Below, piece by piece: positions 25,018 through 34,201 of a stretch of 64,000 nucleotides of DNA. Each line of letters begins with the position of its first letter. Positions within the stretch are counted from its first letter, which is position 1. The notes under the pieces are model-generated. The model had not been told where the DNA came from, made no database searches, and saw only the letters and a program-made list of their open reading frames with translations. The position numbers and the translations under genes were made by a program. Source of the stretch: Rhodoplanes azumiensis (GTDB lineage: Bacteria > Pseudomonadota > Alphaproteobacteria > Rhizobiales > Xanthobacteraceae); the NCBI RefSeq assembly GCF_042682915.1, contig NZ_JBHUIW010000001.1, positions 310,001 to 374,000 on the forward strand. Reading direction: 5' to 3'.

Positions 25018-26763
25018 TCAGTTCTTCTGCACCAAGCAATTGCCGCCGGCGGCCTTGAGGTTCTCGCAGAGCTGGATGGCCGCCTCGCGGGTGGTGAACG
25101 GGCCGACCTGGCTGCCGTAGTAGATGCCCTTTGCGCCGAGATCCTTCTTCTTCACCAGAACCTGACGGTCGGACAGCACCGACGGATACTTCGACTGCAT
25201 GGCCCGGAACGAGGCGCGCGCCTCCTCGGGCGTCTTCTGGGCGGAGAGCTGGACGACGTAGCCGCCGCTTTCGAGGGCGGTCGGGGCCGGCGTCGTCATC
25301 GCGGTGCGGGCGGCGGGCGCCGGCGCGGCGGGTGCGGCCTGCGGCGTGATCGCCATCGGCGCGTTGCCGGCCGGAGCGGCCGGGCGCGGTTGAGCCGGCG
25401 CGGCCGGCGCCGCGGCGGCCGGACGGGCCGGCGCCACCGGGGTGGCGGCCGGCGGCCGGCCTTGGTTGGCCTCGCTCTCCGGCCGGATCGTCACGGTGCG
25501 AATGCGCTTGGGGTCGCCGGGCGAGGCCGACGGCACGGTCGCCGGGGCGCTGACCTGCGGCGGCAGGTTGGACGTCGCGTCGCCCGACATGTCGCGGACC
25601 GCGACGGGCTGCTCCTCGCGCGGCACCAGCCGCTCGTTCTGACCGCCGCCGACGCGCTCGTAGATCTGCTTGTCGCCGCCCTGGACCGCCGAGGCGATCT
25701 TCTTGGGCGAGGTGTCGGCCCGGACCACCGGCGGGCCGCCGGCCTCCGACGGGCCGCCCTTCATGCTGCGCCAGCCATAGGCGCCGGCGGTGCCGACCAC
25801 GGCGACCGCCAGGATGGCGGCGGCGACCATGAAGCCGCGGCGGCGCGACGGCGGCTCGGCGCGTGCGTCGTCCTCGGCCGCGTAGCGGCCGTCATAGGCC
25901 GCGCCGTAATAGTCGTGATCACGGGTCGGGTCGCGAGCCGGGTCGCGAGCCGGGTCGTAGGTCTCGCCGGCCTCGAAGGCACCGTCGGCGGCCGGGGCGT
26001 AGCGCGGGTCGTACTCCAGCGCGTCCTCGCGGGTCATCGCGAGCGGCTCCGGCTGACCCGTGAACATCGGCTCGGCCGCCGCGTAGCCGGCGTCGCGGGG
26101 GCGGCCGTGCGGATCGGCATAGCCGGCGTCCCAGGCCGGCTCGGCGGCCGGCACGGACGGTGCCGGCGGCGGGGCCGCATCGCGTGATCGCGGCGCGCGC
26201 CACCCGGTGTCGGCGGCCCGCGGCTCCGGCGGAACCTCGGCGCGGGCGGTCAGCCAGGCCGGCGGATCGCCGCGGCGCGGATCGGCGGCCGCCGCACGCG
26301 GCGGCGGCGGCTCGGTGTAGCCGCTGTAGCGCTGGTCGGGATGGCGGGCGTCGGCGTCGAGCGACGGATCGGCATAACGCGGCTCGCCGCCGCCGCGGGC
26401 GTAATCGGAGGGCGACCGGCCGAAGCGCGGCTCCGGATAGCCCGGCTCGTAGGGCACCGGATCGGGCTGCGGCGGCTCGACGGCGACCGATGCGATCGGC
26501 TCGCTACGACGGAACGACGGCGCGGGGCCGCGCTCGATGCGGCTCTCGACGCCGTCCCGGGTCAACCGATCGGGGGCGCCGTCCCGCGTGATCCCGTCGC
26601 GCATGCGCGACATGCGGCTCGACGGCTCGTAGGCGACGGGCTCGTTCTGGCCGATCAGCCGAGCCAGCTCGACCAGTGGATCGGTCGCGGGATCGGTGCG
26701 CGGAGCCGCACGGGCAGCCGTCGCGCCAGGACCGTCGGTTCGCCGATATCGGTCTTCCGCCAT
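25018..26763 (-). CDS. SPOR domain membrane protein
   Basis: This 581-residue protein has a long, charged, Pro/Asp/Arg/Tyr-rich cytoplasmic part (1 to about 300) and one membrane segment (GFMVAAAILAVAVVGTAGAYGW). An Ala/Pro-rich periplasmic linker leads to a C-terminal SPOR domain (about 500-581, starting GGYVVQLSAQKTPEEA). SPOR domains bind denuded peptidoglycan at the septum, so a cell-division role is likely. It lies in the usual place between argS and nagZ. The start ATG at 26763 fits the cytoplasmic N-terminus. Confidence 0.88.
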   Translation of the reverse strand: MAEDRYRRTDGPGATAARAAPRTDPATDPLVELARLIGQNEPVAYEPSSRMSRMRDGITRDGAPDRLTRDGVESRIERGPAPSFRRSEPIASVAVEPPQPDPVPYEPGYPEPRFGRSPSDYARGGGEPRYADPSLDADARHPDQRYSGYTEPPPPRAAAADPRRGDPPAWLTARAEVPPEPRAADTGWRAPRSRDAAPPPAPSVPAAEPAWDAGYADPHGRPRDAGYAAAEPMFTGQPEPLAMTREDALEYDPRYAPAADGAFEAGETYDPARDPARDPTRDHDYYGAAYDGRYAAEDDARAEPPSRRRGFMVAAAILAVAVVGTAGAYGWRSMKGGPSEAGGPPVVRADTSPKKIASAVQGGDKQIYERVGGGQNERLVPREEQPVAVRDMSGDATSNLPPQVSAPATVPSASPGDPKRIRTVTIRPESEANQGRPPAATPVAPARPAAAAPAAPAQPRPAAPAGNAPMAITPQAAPAAPAPAARTAMTTPAPTALESGGYVVQLSAQKTPEEARASFRAMQSKYPSVLSDRQVLVKKKDLGAKGIYYGSQVGPFTTREAAIQLCENLKAAGGNCLVQKN

Positions 26764-26845
26764 GCCAGAAAGCTCACCGGTCGCGGCGCCACTCTTTCAC
26801 TGCGGACGCGGCCGGATCACCGCAATCCGTGCGCGCCGGCGAGGG

Positions 26846-28651
26846 TCACCGCATCTCGTCAGGCGCTTCGACCCCGAGCAGACCTAGCCCCACGGAGAGC
26901 ACCGTGATCACACCTTGAACGAGCGCGAGACGGGCCGACGTCAGTGTTGGATCATCCTGGATAATGAACCGTAAATGTGGCGAGTCCTTGCCACCGCGCG
27001 TGTACTGGGCGTGGAAGTCGCTCGCCAGATCGTACAGGTAGAAGGCGATTCGGTGTGGCTCGTGCGCCGCCGCCGCCGCCTCCACGAGCCGCGGGAACTG
27101 GGCGATGCTGCGCATCAGCGCGATCTCGCCGGGATCGTCGAGCCGGTCGAGCGGCGCGCCGGCGAGCCACAGCGTCAGCGCCGCCGGCCCCTTCCAGTCC
27201 TCCGGCATGTCGGGCAGCGTGTCGCGGGCGTTGCGGAAGATCGAGCGGCCGCGGGCGTGGCCGTACTGGACGTAGAAGACCGGGTTGTCGCGCGACTGCT
27301 CGATCACCTTGGCGAGATCGAAATCGAGCACGGCGTCGTTCTTGCGGTACAGCATCATGAAGCGGACGGCGTCCTTGCCGACCTCGTCCACGACTTCACG
27401 AAGCGTCACGAAGTCCCCGGCCCGCTTCGACATCTTGACCGGCTGCCCGGCCCGCAACAGCTTCACGAGCTGAACGATCTTGACGTCCAGCGCGGCGCGG
27501 CCCTTGCTCACCGCCTTGACGGCCGCCTGCATGCGCTTGATGTAGCCGCCGTGGTCGGCGCCCCACACATCGATGAGGTCGTCGAAGCCGCGCTGCACCT
27601 TGTTCTTGTGATAGGCGATGTCGGACGCGAAGTAGGTGTAAGAGCCGTCCGACTTCTTCAGCGGCCGGTCGATGTCGTCGCCGAAGTCGGTCGCCCGGAA
27701 CAGCGTCTGCTCGCGATCCTCCCAGTCCTCGGGCGGCGCCCCCTTGGGGGGCGGCAGCCGGCCCTCGTAGACCTTCCCCTCGGCCCGCAGCGCCGCGATG
27801 GTGGCGCCGACCTGGTCGGTCGCGCCCTCGATCAGCGATCGCTCCGAAAAGAACACGTCGTGGCGGACGTTGAGGGCGGCGAGATCGTCGCGGATCATCG
27901 CCATCATCATGTCGATCGCGGTCTTGCGGACCACCGGCAGCCACTCGGCCTCGGGCTTGTCCTTGAGGTCCGCCCCGAACCGGCGTGCCAGCGCCTGGCC
28001 GACCGGCACCAGATAGTCGCCCGGATAGAGGCCGTCCGGGATGGTTCCGATCTCGTCGCCGAGCGCCTCCAGGTAGCGCAGATAGGCCGAGCGGCCGAGC
28101 ACGTCGACCTGGGCGCCGGCGTCGTTGATGTAGTACTCGCGCGTCACCCGCCGTCCGACGAATTCGAGCAGGTTGGCGAGCGCGTCGCCGAACACGGCGC
28201 CGCGGCAGTGGCCGACATGCATCGGGCCGGTCGGATTGGCCGAGACGTACTCGACATTGACGGGCGCCCCGCCCGGGACGCCGCGCGCGTAGTCGGCGCC
28301 GGCCAACAGGACCGCCTTGAGCGCGGCGCGCCAGACCTGGGGCTTCAGCGTCATGTTGATGAAGCCGGGACCGGCGACGTCGACCGACTGGACCCAATCG
28401 TCGCCCCGGAGCTGTTCGGCGATCGCCTCGGCGAGATCGCGCGGCTTCTGCCCGGCGTCCTTGGCCAGCACCATGGCGGCATTGGTGGCGAGGTCGCCGT
28501 GGCTCGCATCGCGGGGCGGCTCGACCAGCACGCGGCCGCGATCGAGCCCGGCCGGCAGCGCGCCCTTCGCGACGAGGGCGTCGAGCGCCGCCTGCACCCG
28601 GGCCAGGACGGCGGCGAAGACGTGGCTGGTTTCTTTCGTCCTATCAAGCAT
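26846..28651 (-). CDS. argS: arginyl-tRNA synthetase
   Basis: This 601-residue class I synthetase has the N-terminal Add-1 domain (to about 110), ANPTGPMHVGHCRG with the HIGH-like HVGH at 145-148, and KMSKRAGDFVTL near residue 407. The DALR anticodon-binding domain is at the C-terminus. The start at 28651 (MLDRTKETSHVF) is typical. It lies 37 bp after dgt on the same strand. The C-terminal coding DNA near 26920-26990 contains an unusual run of rare codons, including a TTA leucine. Confidence 0.97.
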   Translation of the reverse strand: MLDRTKETSHVFAAVLARVQAALDALVAKGALPAGLDRGRVLVEPPRDASHGDLATNAAMVLAKDAGQKPRDLAEAIAEQLRGDDWVQSVDVAGPGFINMTLKPQVWRAALKAVLLAGADYARGVPGGAPVNVEYVSANPTGPMHVGHCRGAVFGDALANLLEFVGRRVTREYYINDAGAQVDVLGRSAYLRYLEALGDEIGTIPDGLYPGDYLVPVGQALARRFGADLKDKPEAEWLPVVRKTAIDMMMAMIRDDLAALNVRHDVFFSERSLIEGATDQVGATIAALRAEGKVYEGRLPPPKGAPPEDWEDREQTLFRATDFGDDIDRPLKKSDGSYTYFASDIAYHKNKVQRGFDDLIDVWGADHGGYIKRMQAAVKAVSKGRAALDVKIVQLVKLLRAGQPVKMSKRAGDFVTLREVVDEVGKDAVRFMMLYRKNDAVLDFDLAKVIEQSRDNPVFYVQYGHARGRSIFRNARDTLPDMPEDWKGPAALTLWLAGAPLDRLDDPGEIALMRSIAQFPRLVEAAAAAHEPHRIAFYLYDLASDFHAQYTRGGKDSPHLRFIIQDDPTLTSARLALVQGVITVLSVGLGLLGVEAPDEMR

Positions 28652-28688
28652 TTTGGTTCTGTCCCGGGGCGGAGCTGCGGGCCGCGGC

Positions 28689-29906
28689 CTAACGCAATTG
28701 CGGGGTCGAGTCAAAAAGCCGGCGATGCTCGGCGATCGCGTAACGATCGGTCATCCCGGCGATGAAGTCGGCGATCCGGCGCGCCCGCGCTCCTGGCTCG
28801 TCCGGCAGGTCGTGGCGCCACTCGGCCGGCAGGAGGTCGGGGTCGGCGACGTAGCGGCCGAACAGGTCGGCCAGCACGCCCTCGGCCGCCGTCATCACCT
28901 GCATGACGCGGGGATGCCGGTACATGTGGGTCCACAGGAAGGCCTTTATGGCCTTGTCGGCGGCCGCCATGGGAGCCGAGAATGCAACCAGCGGTGATTC
29001 GGCGGCGCGGACCTCCGCCACCGAGGTCGGATCGAGCGCCGCGACGCGCAACCGCGTCTCGGTGATCACGTCGACGATCATCACCGTGATGATGCGGCGA
29101 ACCAGCTCGTGGACGAGACGGGCGGGGTCGATGTTCTTGTGCTCCGCACAAATGTCTCCCACGATGTGCGCAACACATTCGACCCGGGACAGCTCGTCGA
29201 GCGTGAACAGGCCGGCCCGCAAGCCGTCGTCGATGTCGTGGGCATCGTAAGCGATATCGTCCGCGATGGCGCCGACCTGGGCTTCGAGGCTGGGAAAGCT
29301 CGCCAGATCGAGATCGTGCAGCGCATCATAGGCGCGAATCACCGACGGCAGTTCCGATGCTGCGGCACACACGTCGTCCCCCGGCTTTCGGCGGACTCGC
29401 GGGCCGACCAGCGGGCCGTTGTGCTTCACCAGACCCTCCAGCGTCTCCCACGTCAGGTTGAGTCCGTCGAAGGCCGGGTAGCGGCGCTCCAGCCGCGTCA
29501 CGACGGCGAGGGTCTGGGCGTTGTGGTCGAAGCCGCCATGCGCGGCGAGGCAACGGTCGAGCGCCCGCTCGCCGGCATGGCCGAACGGCGGATGGCCGAG
29601 GTCGTGGGCGAGCGCGCAGGCCTCGGCGAGATCCTCGTCGAGGCCGAGCTGGCGGGCGATCGAGCGCGCCACCTGGGTCACCTCGAGCGTATGGGTGAGC
29701 CGGGTGCGGAAGTGATCTCCCTCGTGATAGACGAACACCTGCGTCTTGTGGGCGAGGCGCCGGAAGGCGGTCGAGTGGATCACCCGGTCGCAGTCGCGCC
29801 GGAAATCGCTGCGGCCCGGGCTCGGCGGCTCCGGATGGAGCCGTCCCCGGCCCGCTTTGGCGTCGGCCGCGAACCGCGCCCGCGCGCATGCATCCTGAAC
29901 CGCCAT
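28689..29906 (-). CDS. dgt: deoxyguanosinetriphosphate triphosphohydrolase-like protein
   Basis: This 405-residue HD-superfamily hydrolase cleaves dNTPs to nucleoside and triphosphate. The HD ligands are visible in TRLTHTLEVTQVARSIA and ALAHDLGHPPFGHAGE. RDCDRVIHSTAFRRLAHKTQVF is the family N-terminal signature. The length matches alphaproteobacterial members of the type 2 dGTPase group. The start at 29906 is the ATG for MAVQDACARARF. The gene is divergent from erpA, a conserved pairing. Confidence 0.93.
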   Translation of the reverse strand: MAVQDACARARFAADAKAGRGRLHPEPPSPGRSDFRRDCDRVIHSTAFRRLAHKTQVFVYHEGDHFRTRLTHTLEVTQVARSIARQLGLDEDLAEACALAHDLGHPPFGHAGERALDRCLAAHGGFDHNAQTLAVVTRLERRYPAFDGLNLTWETLEGLVKHNGPLVGPRVRRKPGDDVCAAASELPSVIRAYDALHDLDLASFPSLEAQVGAIADDIAYDAHDIDDGLRAGLFTLDELSRVECVAHIVGDICAEHKNIDPARLVHELVRRIITVMIVDVITETRLRVAALDPTSVAEVRAAESPLVAFSAPMAAADKAIKAFLWTHMYRHPRVMQVMTAAEGVLADLFGRYVADPDLLPAEWRHDLPDEPGARARRIADFIAGMTDRYAIAEHRRLFDSTPQLR

Positions 29907-30007
29907 GACGGCCTTCCCCGCTCGCGGCACATTGACCCGTGCCGGGGCAGCACTTACCTTTTTTGGGCCGGACCCCGCAATTTCCGTCAACTGCGAAGGG
30001 CTTCCCG

Positions 30008-30364
30008 ATGACCGATGCCGTGTCCACCGACGTGACGCTCGCGGACATCACCCTGACCGACAGCGCCGTCCGGCGCATCGGCGAGATTCTCGCATCCGAG
30101 CCGGCCGGTGCGATGCTGCGGGTCAGTGTCGAAGGCGGCGGCTGCTCCGGCTTCCAGTACAAGTTCGATCTCGACCGCGAGAAGGCGGAGGACGACCTCG
30201 TGCTGGCCCGCGACGGCGCCACCGTGCTGATCGATCCGGTGTCGCAACAGTACATGGCCGGCGCCCAGATCGACTATGTCGACGACCTGATCGGCGCCGC
30301 CTTCAAGATCAAGAACCCGGTCGCCGCCGCCTCCTGCGGCTGCGGGACGAGCTTCTCGATCTGA
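30008..30364 (+). CDS. erpA: A-type iron-sulfur carrier, ErpA/IscA family
   Basis: This 118-residue protein carries Fe-S clusters to target enzymes. The three conserved cysteines are in GGGCSGFQY and SCGCGTSF near the C-terminus. The start MTDAVSTDVTL at 30008 has AAGGG about 8 bases upstream. It diverges from dgt across about 100 bp of shared promoter DNA, the standard order in Hyphomicrobiales, where xthA would normally follow closely. Here the next conserved gene lies about 8.7 kb away. Confidence 0.93.
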   Translation: MTDAVSTDVTLADITLTDSAVRRIGEILASEPAGAMLRVSVEGGGCSGFQYKFDLDREKAEDDLVLARDGATVLIDPVSQQYMAGAQIDYVDDLIGAAFKIKNPVAAASCGCGTSFSI

Positions 30365-30581
30365 CCGCCGGCGCACGCGCCGCCTCGCGGCGCCGACCAC
30401 CGGCCGACACCGTTCTTTCGCCAGCCACCGCCGCGCCACTGCAGGCCTCGCAGCGCTGCCGTGCGCCCGCAGCGCCCTCTTCAACGCTGCCGCTTTACCA
30501 GATGTTGGCGACTCCCTCCGTAACCCATCGTCATCAGCCACGGCGCGCCGGTTTCGACGCGCCTTAACCTCAGACTCCGCC

Positions 30582-31592
30582 ATGCTGGACCGGCGCCGCG
30601 TTTGCTCGGCCCTGATCGGGGCAGCGACCGCCGTCGCCGTGGCGCCCGGTCGTGCCGACGAGCTGCCGGCCGGGCCGGTGCGGATCATCGTGCCGGCGGT
30701 CGCCGGCGGCGGCTCCGACATCCTGGCGCGGCTGCTCGCCGGCCGGCTCGCCGATCTCTGGCGGCGCAGCGTCGTCAGCGAGAACATCCCCGGCGCGGCC
30801 GGCGGAGTTGCGGCCCGCACCGTGCGGCGGTCGCCGGCCGACGGCCGCACGCTGCTGATGGGATCGACCGGAACCCTGATGGCGGCCGCGAGCGGTGTCG
30901 ACGGTGGGCTCGTGTCCGAGTTCCGCGTCACCGATCATTTCGCCCCGATCGCGCTGGTCGCCGCCCCGCCCTATGTGCTCACGCTGCACCCCGGCGTGCG
31001 GGCCACCACGGTCCGATCGCTGATCCGCCTCGCCCGCGACCGCGAGGTCGCCGGCTTCCCCTTACGCTACGGCTCGTCCGGATCGGGCGCCGCCTCGCAT
31101 CTCACCGGGGTTCTCTTCCAGCAGCAGGCGGGCGTGCTGCTCGAGCATGTCCCGCTGCTCGGCACCGGCGCCGCCATGCAGGAGCTGCTGGACGGCCGGC
31201 TCGACCTCCTGTTCGCGCCGCCCCCGACCATCCGCGACACCGTGGAGGACGGCCGCCTGCTCGCCGTGGCGACGACCGGCCGGACGCGCTCGCCGACGTT
31301 CCCGGCGATCCCGACGATCGCCGAATCCGGCCTGCCGGGCTTCGAGTCGGTCGGCTGGTTCGGGTTGCTCGCCCCGCGCGGCACGCCGGATGCGCTCGTC
31401 GCGCGCATCGCGGACGATGTCGGCACCCTGCTCCGACGCCCCGACCTTCGCGACCGTCTGGCGGCGCTCGGCACGACGCCGCAGCCTACCTCGCCCACGG
31501 CATTCGCCCGCTACATCGACGCCGACGTCGCCAAATGGACGGCGCTGCTGATCGCCCCCGGGGCGTTGCGCATCGACGCGCTGCCGCGGTGA
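30582..31592 (+). CDS. tripartite tricarboxylate transporter substrate-binding (TctC/Bug) protein
   Basis: This 336-residue periplasmic binding protein has a signal peptide ending near PGRADELPAG. The Bug fold starts with VRIIVPAVAGGGSDILARLL, which replaces the common P-x-x-A-G-G-x-x-D form only slightly, followed by ENIPGAAGGVAARTV and LPGFESVGWFGLLAPRGTP. Bug proteins bind organic acids or other small molecules. No tctA/tctB membrane genes are nearby, so it is an orphan receptor. It is convergent with the diguanylate cyclase gene, and the two stops are about 16 bp apart. Confidence 0.85.
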   Translation: MLDRRRVCSALIGAATAVAVAPGRADELPAGPVRIIVPAVAGGGSDILARLLAGRLADLWRRSVVSENIPGAAGGVAARTVRRSPADGRTLLMGSTGTLMAAASGVDGGLVSEFRVTDHFAPIALVAAPPYVLTLHPGVRATTVRSLIRLARDREVAGFPLRYGSSGSGAASHLTGVLFQQQAGVLLEHVPLLGTGAAMQELLDGRLDLLFAPPPTIRDTVEDGRLLAVATTGRTRSPTFPAIPTIAESGLPGFESVGWFGLLAPRGTPDALVARIADDVGTLLRRPDLRDRLAALGTTPQPTSPTAFARYIDADVAKWTALLIAPGALRIDALPR

Positions 31593-31608
31593 CGCAGGAC
31601 GCCGGCGC

Positions 31609-32841
31609 TCAGCCGGCCACGACCTTGTCGCGGCCGCTGTTCTTGGCGACGTAGAGGGCGCGGTCCGCGGCCGCCACCAGCGCGGCCGCCGGGCCATCGT
31701 CCGCCCTCGCCGCGACCACGCCGAAGCTCGCCGTCACGGTGCGCATCACACCGCCGAGGTCGAACGGGGTCGCCGCGACGGTCCGGCGCAGGCGCTCGGC
31801 CACGGCGCGGACCGCCTCCGCTCCGATCCCGGGCAGCACCAGCAGGAACTCCTCGCCACCGTAGCGGCCGATCAAGTCGTCGTCCCGCAGCGCCGCCGCC
31901 GTCCGGCGGGTGAACTCGATCAGCGCGGCATCACCGGCGGCATGGCCGCACTGGTCGTTGATCGACTTGAAGCGATCGATGTCGGCCATGACGATGCCGA
32001 CCATGTCGCCGCGTCCGGCGGCGGTGCGCAACGCATCGGCGAGGCGATCCATGATGGCGCCGCGATTGAGCGCGCCGGTGAGCGGATCGCGGATCGCCTT
32101 CTCGGCGAGCCGACCACGCTCCTCCTGCAGGCGCCGATTATGATCGACGATGTCCTGATAAAGGCGGCTCTTCTCGATGACGATCGACACCTGCGCGGCG
32201 ATCTGACGAAAGATCGCCTGGTGGACTTCGCGATAGGTTTCCTTCTCCCGGCTGGTGAAGAACAGGACGCCGATCGGGCGCTCGCCGACGATGAGCGGAC
32301 AGGTGAAGCTGGACCGGCCACCTTCACGGACGATCCGACGCGTCGAGTCCGAGTCCGGATGGTCCGCCAGATACTGCTCGAGATCGTTGATGATGCGCGG
32401 CTCGCCCCGGGCCAGGACCGCGCCGAGGCTCGAGCCGGCGAGCGGCTGCGAGTAGCCGGCCGAGATCTGCACCTCGCCGAGCACCGAACGCGCCCAATGG
32501 GCCGTGAGGTGAGCGCCGTCCGTCGAGACGAAGGCGCAGCCGATGCGGTGGTAGGGAATGATGTCGACGAACCAGTCGAAGATGCGGTTGAGCACGTCGT
32601 CGAGGCCGACCCCCTGGTCGACCGAGTGGACGAGGTCGAACAGCCGTTCGAACTCGCGCTCGCGCCGGCCGATCTGGTCGGCGAGCAGATCGAGCTCGCG
32701 GGCCAGCGACGCCAGCGCTCCAGTGACCTCGGGCAGCAGCTTGGGAACCGGGCGTCCGCGCCGAAGCTGCCGCACCCACGCCGCTGCATACACCGCGGCT
32801 TGGGTCTGGATCGGGCCGGCGAGGGTCGTCTCGGCGTGCAT
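31609..32841 (-). CDS. GAF-GGDEF diguanylate cyclase
   Basis: This 410-residue protein has an N-terminal helical region, a GAF sensor domain (about 75-230) and a coiled linker (DHNRRLQEERGRLAEKA). A C-terminal GGDEF domain carries YGGEEF at the active site (about residue 328). RDDD lies exactly five residues before GGEEF, an intact inhibitory I-site, so product feedback is expected. No membrane segment is seen, so it should be a cytosolic sensor. I chose the ATG at 32841 (MHAETTLAG), which has AGGA upstream. Two upstream in-frame starts lack one. The PilZ protein at 14.5 kb is a possible receiver of its signal. Confidence 0.88.
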   Translation of the reverse strand: MHAETTLAGPIQTQAAVYAAAWVRQLRRGRPVPKLLPEVTGALASLARELDLLADQIGRREREFERLFDLVHSVDQGVGLDDVLNRIFDWFVDIIPYHRIGCAFVSTDGAHLTAHWARSVLGEVQISAGYSQPLAGSSLGAVLARGEPRIINDLEQYLADHPDSDSTRRIVREGGRSSFTCPLIVGERPIGVLFFTSREKETYREVHQAIFRQIAAQVSIVIEKSRLYQDIVDHNRRLQEERGRLAEKAIRDPLTGALNRGAIMDRLADALRTAAGRGDMVGIVMADIDRFKSINDQCGHAAGDAALIEFTRRTAAALRDDDLIGRYGGEEFLLVLPGIGAEAVRAVAERLRRTVAATPFDLGGVMRTVTASFGVVAARADDGPAAALVAAADRALYVAKNSGRDKVVAG

Positions 32842-33065
32842 CGGACAGATCCTGGCCATGAATGGCGGCGGACACGTCGGCGAGCGGCAAGAGAGAAGGT
32901 CTGATGGCACTACCGTCGATGACAAATCTTAAGGAAGAATTACGCCTGATGGACTAATCCCAGACGGTGGATTCCTCTTGTCGCACAGTCTGAATCCGGG
33001 CCGAACACGCCGCCACGGCAGCCGCGGCGCCTCCTCCGCGGAGGCACATCGCGGCCGCTCCGACC

Positions 33066-34106
33066 TCAATTGATCTTCATGCCGATCGACTTGGCGAAGG
33101 CCGCGTAGGTGCCGACCTCTTCCTTGACGCGCGTCTCGAACTCGGCCGGGGTGACGGGCAGCGGCTCGACGCCGATGTCGGTGAGCCTCGCCTTCAGGAC
33201 CGGGCTTTCGAGCGCCGCCGTGAGCTCGCGATGGAAGGTCGTGACGATCGCGGGGTTCGTCTTCGCCGGGGCGAAGAACCCGATCCACACCGTGTAGTCG
33301 GAGTTCGGGAAGCCGGCTTCGAGCGTGGTCGGCACGTCGGGGAGCGCGGCGGCGCGCGTCGGGCTCGACACCGCGAGCGCCTTCAGGCGGCCGGCCCTGA
33401 TGTGCGGCAGCGCCGTCGAGATCGGGCAGAAATAGTAGGTGACGCGGCCGGCGATCACCTCGGTGAGCGCCTCGGCGCCGCCCTTGAACGGGATGTGGAC
33501 CGCCTCGTAACCGGCGCTCGCCCGGAACCGCTCGGCCGAGAGATGCACGGCCGAGCCGATGCCGACCGAGGCGAAGGTGAACTCCCCGGGCTTCGCCTTG
33601 GCCGCGGCGACGAAGTCCTGCACCGTGTTCAGTCCCGACGACGGCGCGACGATGAGCACATTGGGCACGCTGCCGATGACGCCGAGCGCGACGAAGTCCC
33701 GGGTCACGTCGTAGCCGAGGTTCGGATAGAGCGCCGGGGTGATGGTGTGGGCCGAGGAGTTGGCGAGGAGCGTGTAGCCGTCGGGCTCGGCCTTGGCGAC
33801 CGCGGCCGAGCCGAGCGTGCCGCCGGCGCCGCCGCGGTTCTCGACCACGAAAGTCTGGCCCATGCGGGCGGAGAGCTGCTCCAGCACGACGCGCGGCACC
33901 ACGTCGGTGGCGCTGCCGGCGCCGAACGGGATCACCACACGCACCGGCTTGGTCGGCCAAGACACGGCCGGGGCCACGGCCGGGGCCACGGCCGGGGTCT
34001 CGGCGGCAGCCGGCAACGGCGCGAGCGTCGCCGTCGCGGCGACGAGGCCGATCACGGCAGGCACGAAGGAACGTGCGAAAGCGGGGGCGAAGCGAGGCAG
34101 TGTCAT
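33066..34106 (-). CDS. tripartite tricarboxylate transporter substrate-binding (TctC/Bug) protein
   Basis: This 346-residue protein has a signal peptide ending PAAAETPA. A short PAVAPAVAPAV repeat follows, then the Bug fold KPVRVVIPFGAGSATDVVPRVV with VVENRGGAGGTLGSAAVAKA. The core is the classical TctC form and more conserved than the copy at 30.6 kb. GGAAGGA precedes the ATG. No TctAB transport genes are adjacent, and its neighbour on the same strand is the RND pump. The ligand cannot be predicted. Confidence 0.88.
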   Translation of the reverse strand: MTLPRFAPAFARSFVPAVIGLVAATATLAPLPAAAETPAVAPAVAPAVSWPTKPVRVVIPFGAGSATDVVPRVVLEQLSARMGQTFVVENRGGAGGTLGSAAVAKAEPDGYTLLANSSAHTITPALYPNLGYDVTRDFVALGVIGSVPNVLIVAPSSGLNTVQDFVAAAKAKPGEFTFASVGIGSAVHLSAERFRASAGYEAVHIPFKGGAEALTEVIAGRVTYYFCPISTALPHIRAGRLKALAVSSPTRAAALPDVPTTLEAGFPNSDYTVWIGFFAPAKTNPAIVTTFHRELTAALESPVLKARLTDIGVEPLPVTPAEFETRVKEEVGTYAAFAKSIGMKIN

Positions 34107-34201
34107 GGTCGTCCTTCCGGGTCCGGTTTGGACTCCGAACGGGCAACTCGCGTGCCAACCGAGAGCCGCAGCGCCCGCCGCGGCTCCCTGCCCCGCCCGC
34201 C

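Noticed and set aside
32842..32925. Longer N-terminus for the diguanylate cyclase
   Set aside because: The upstream TTG and ATG lack ribosome sites, while the ATG at 32841 has one.
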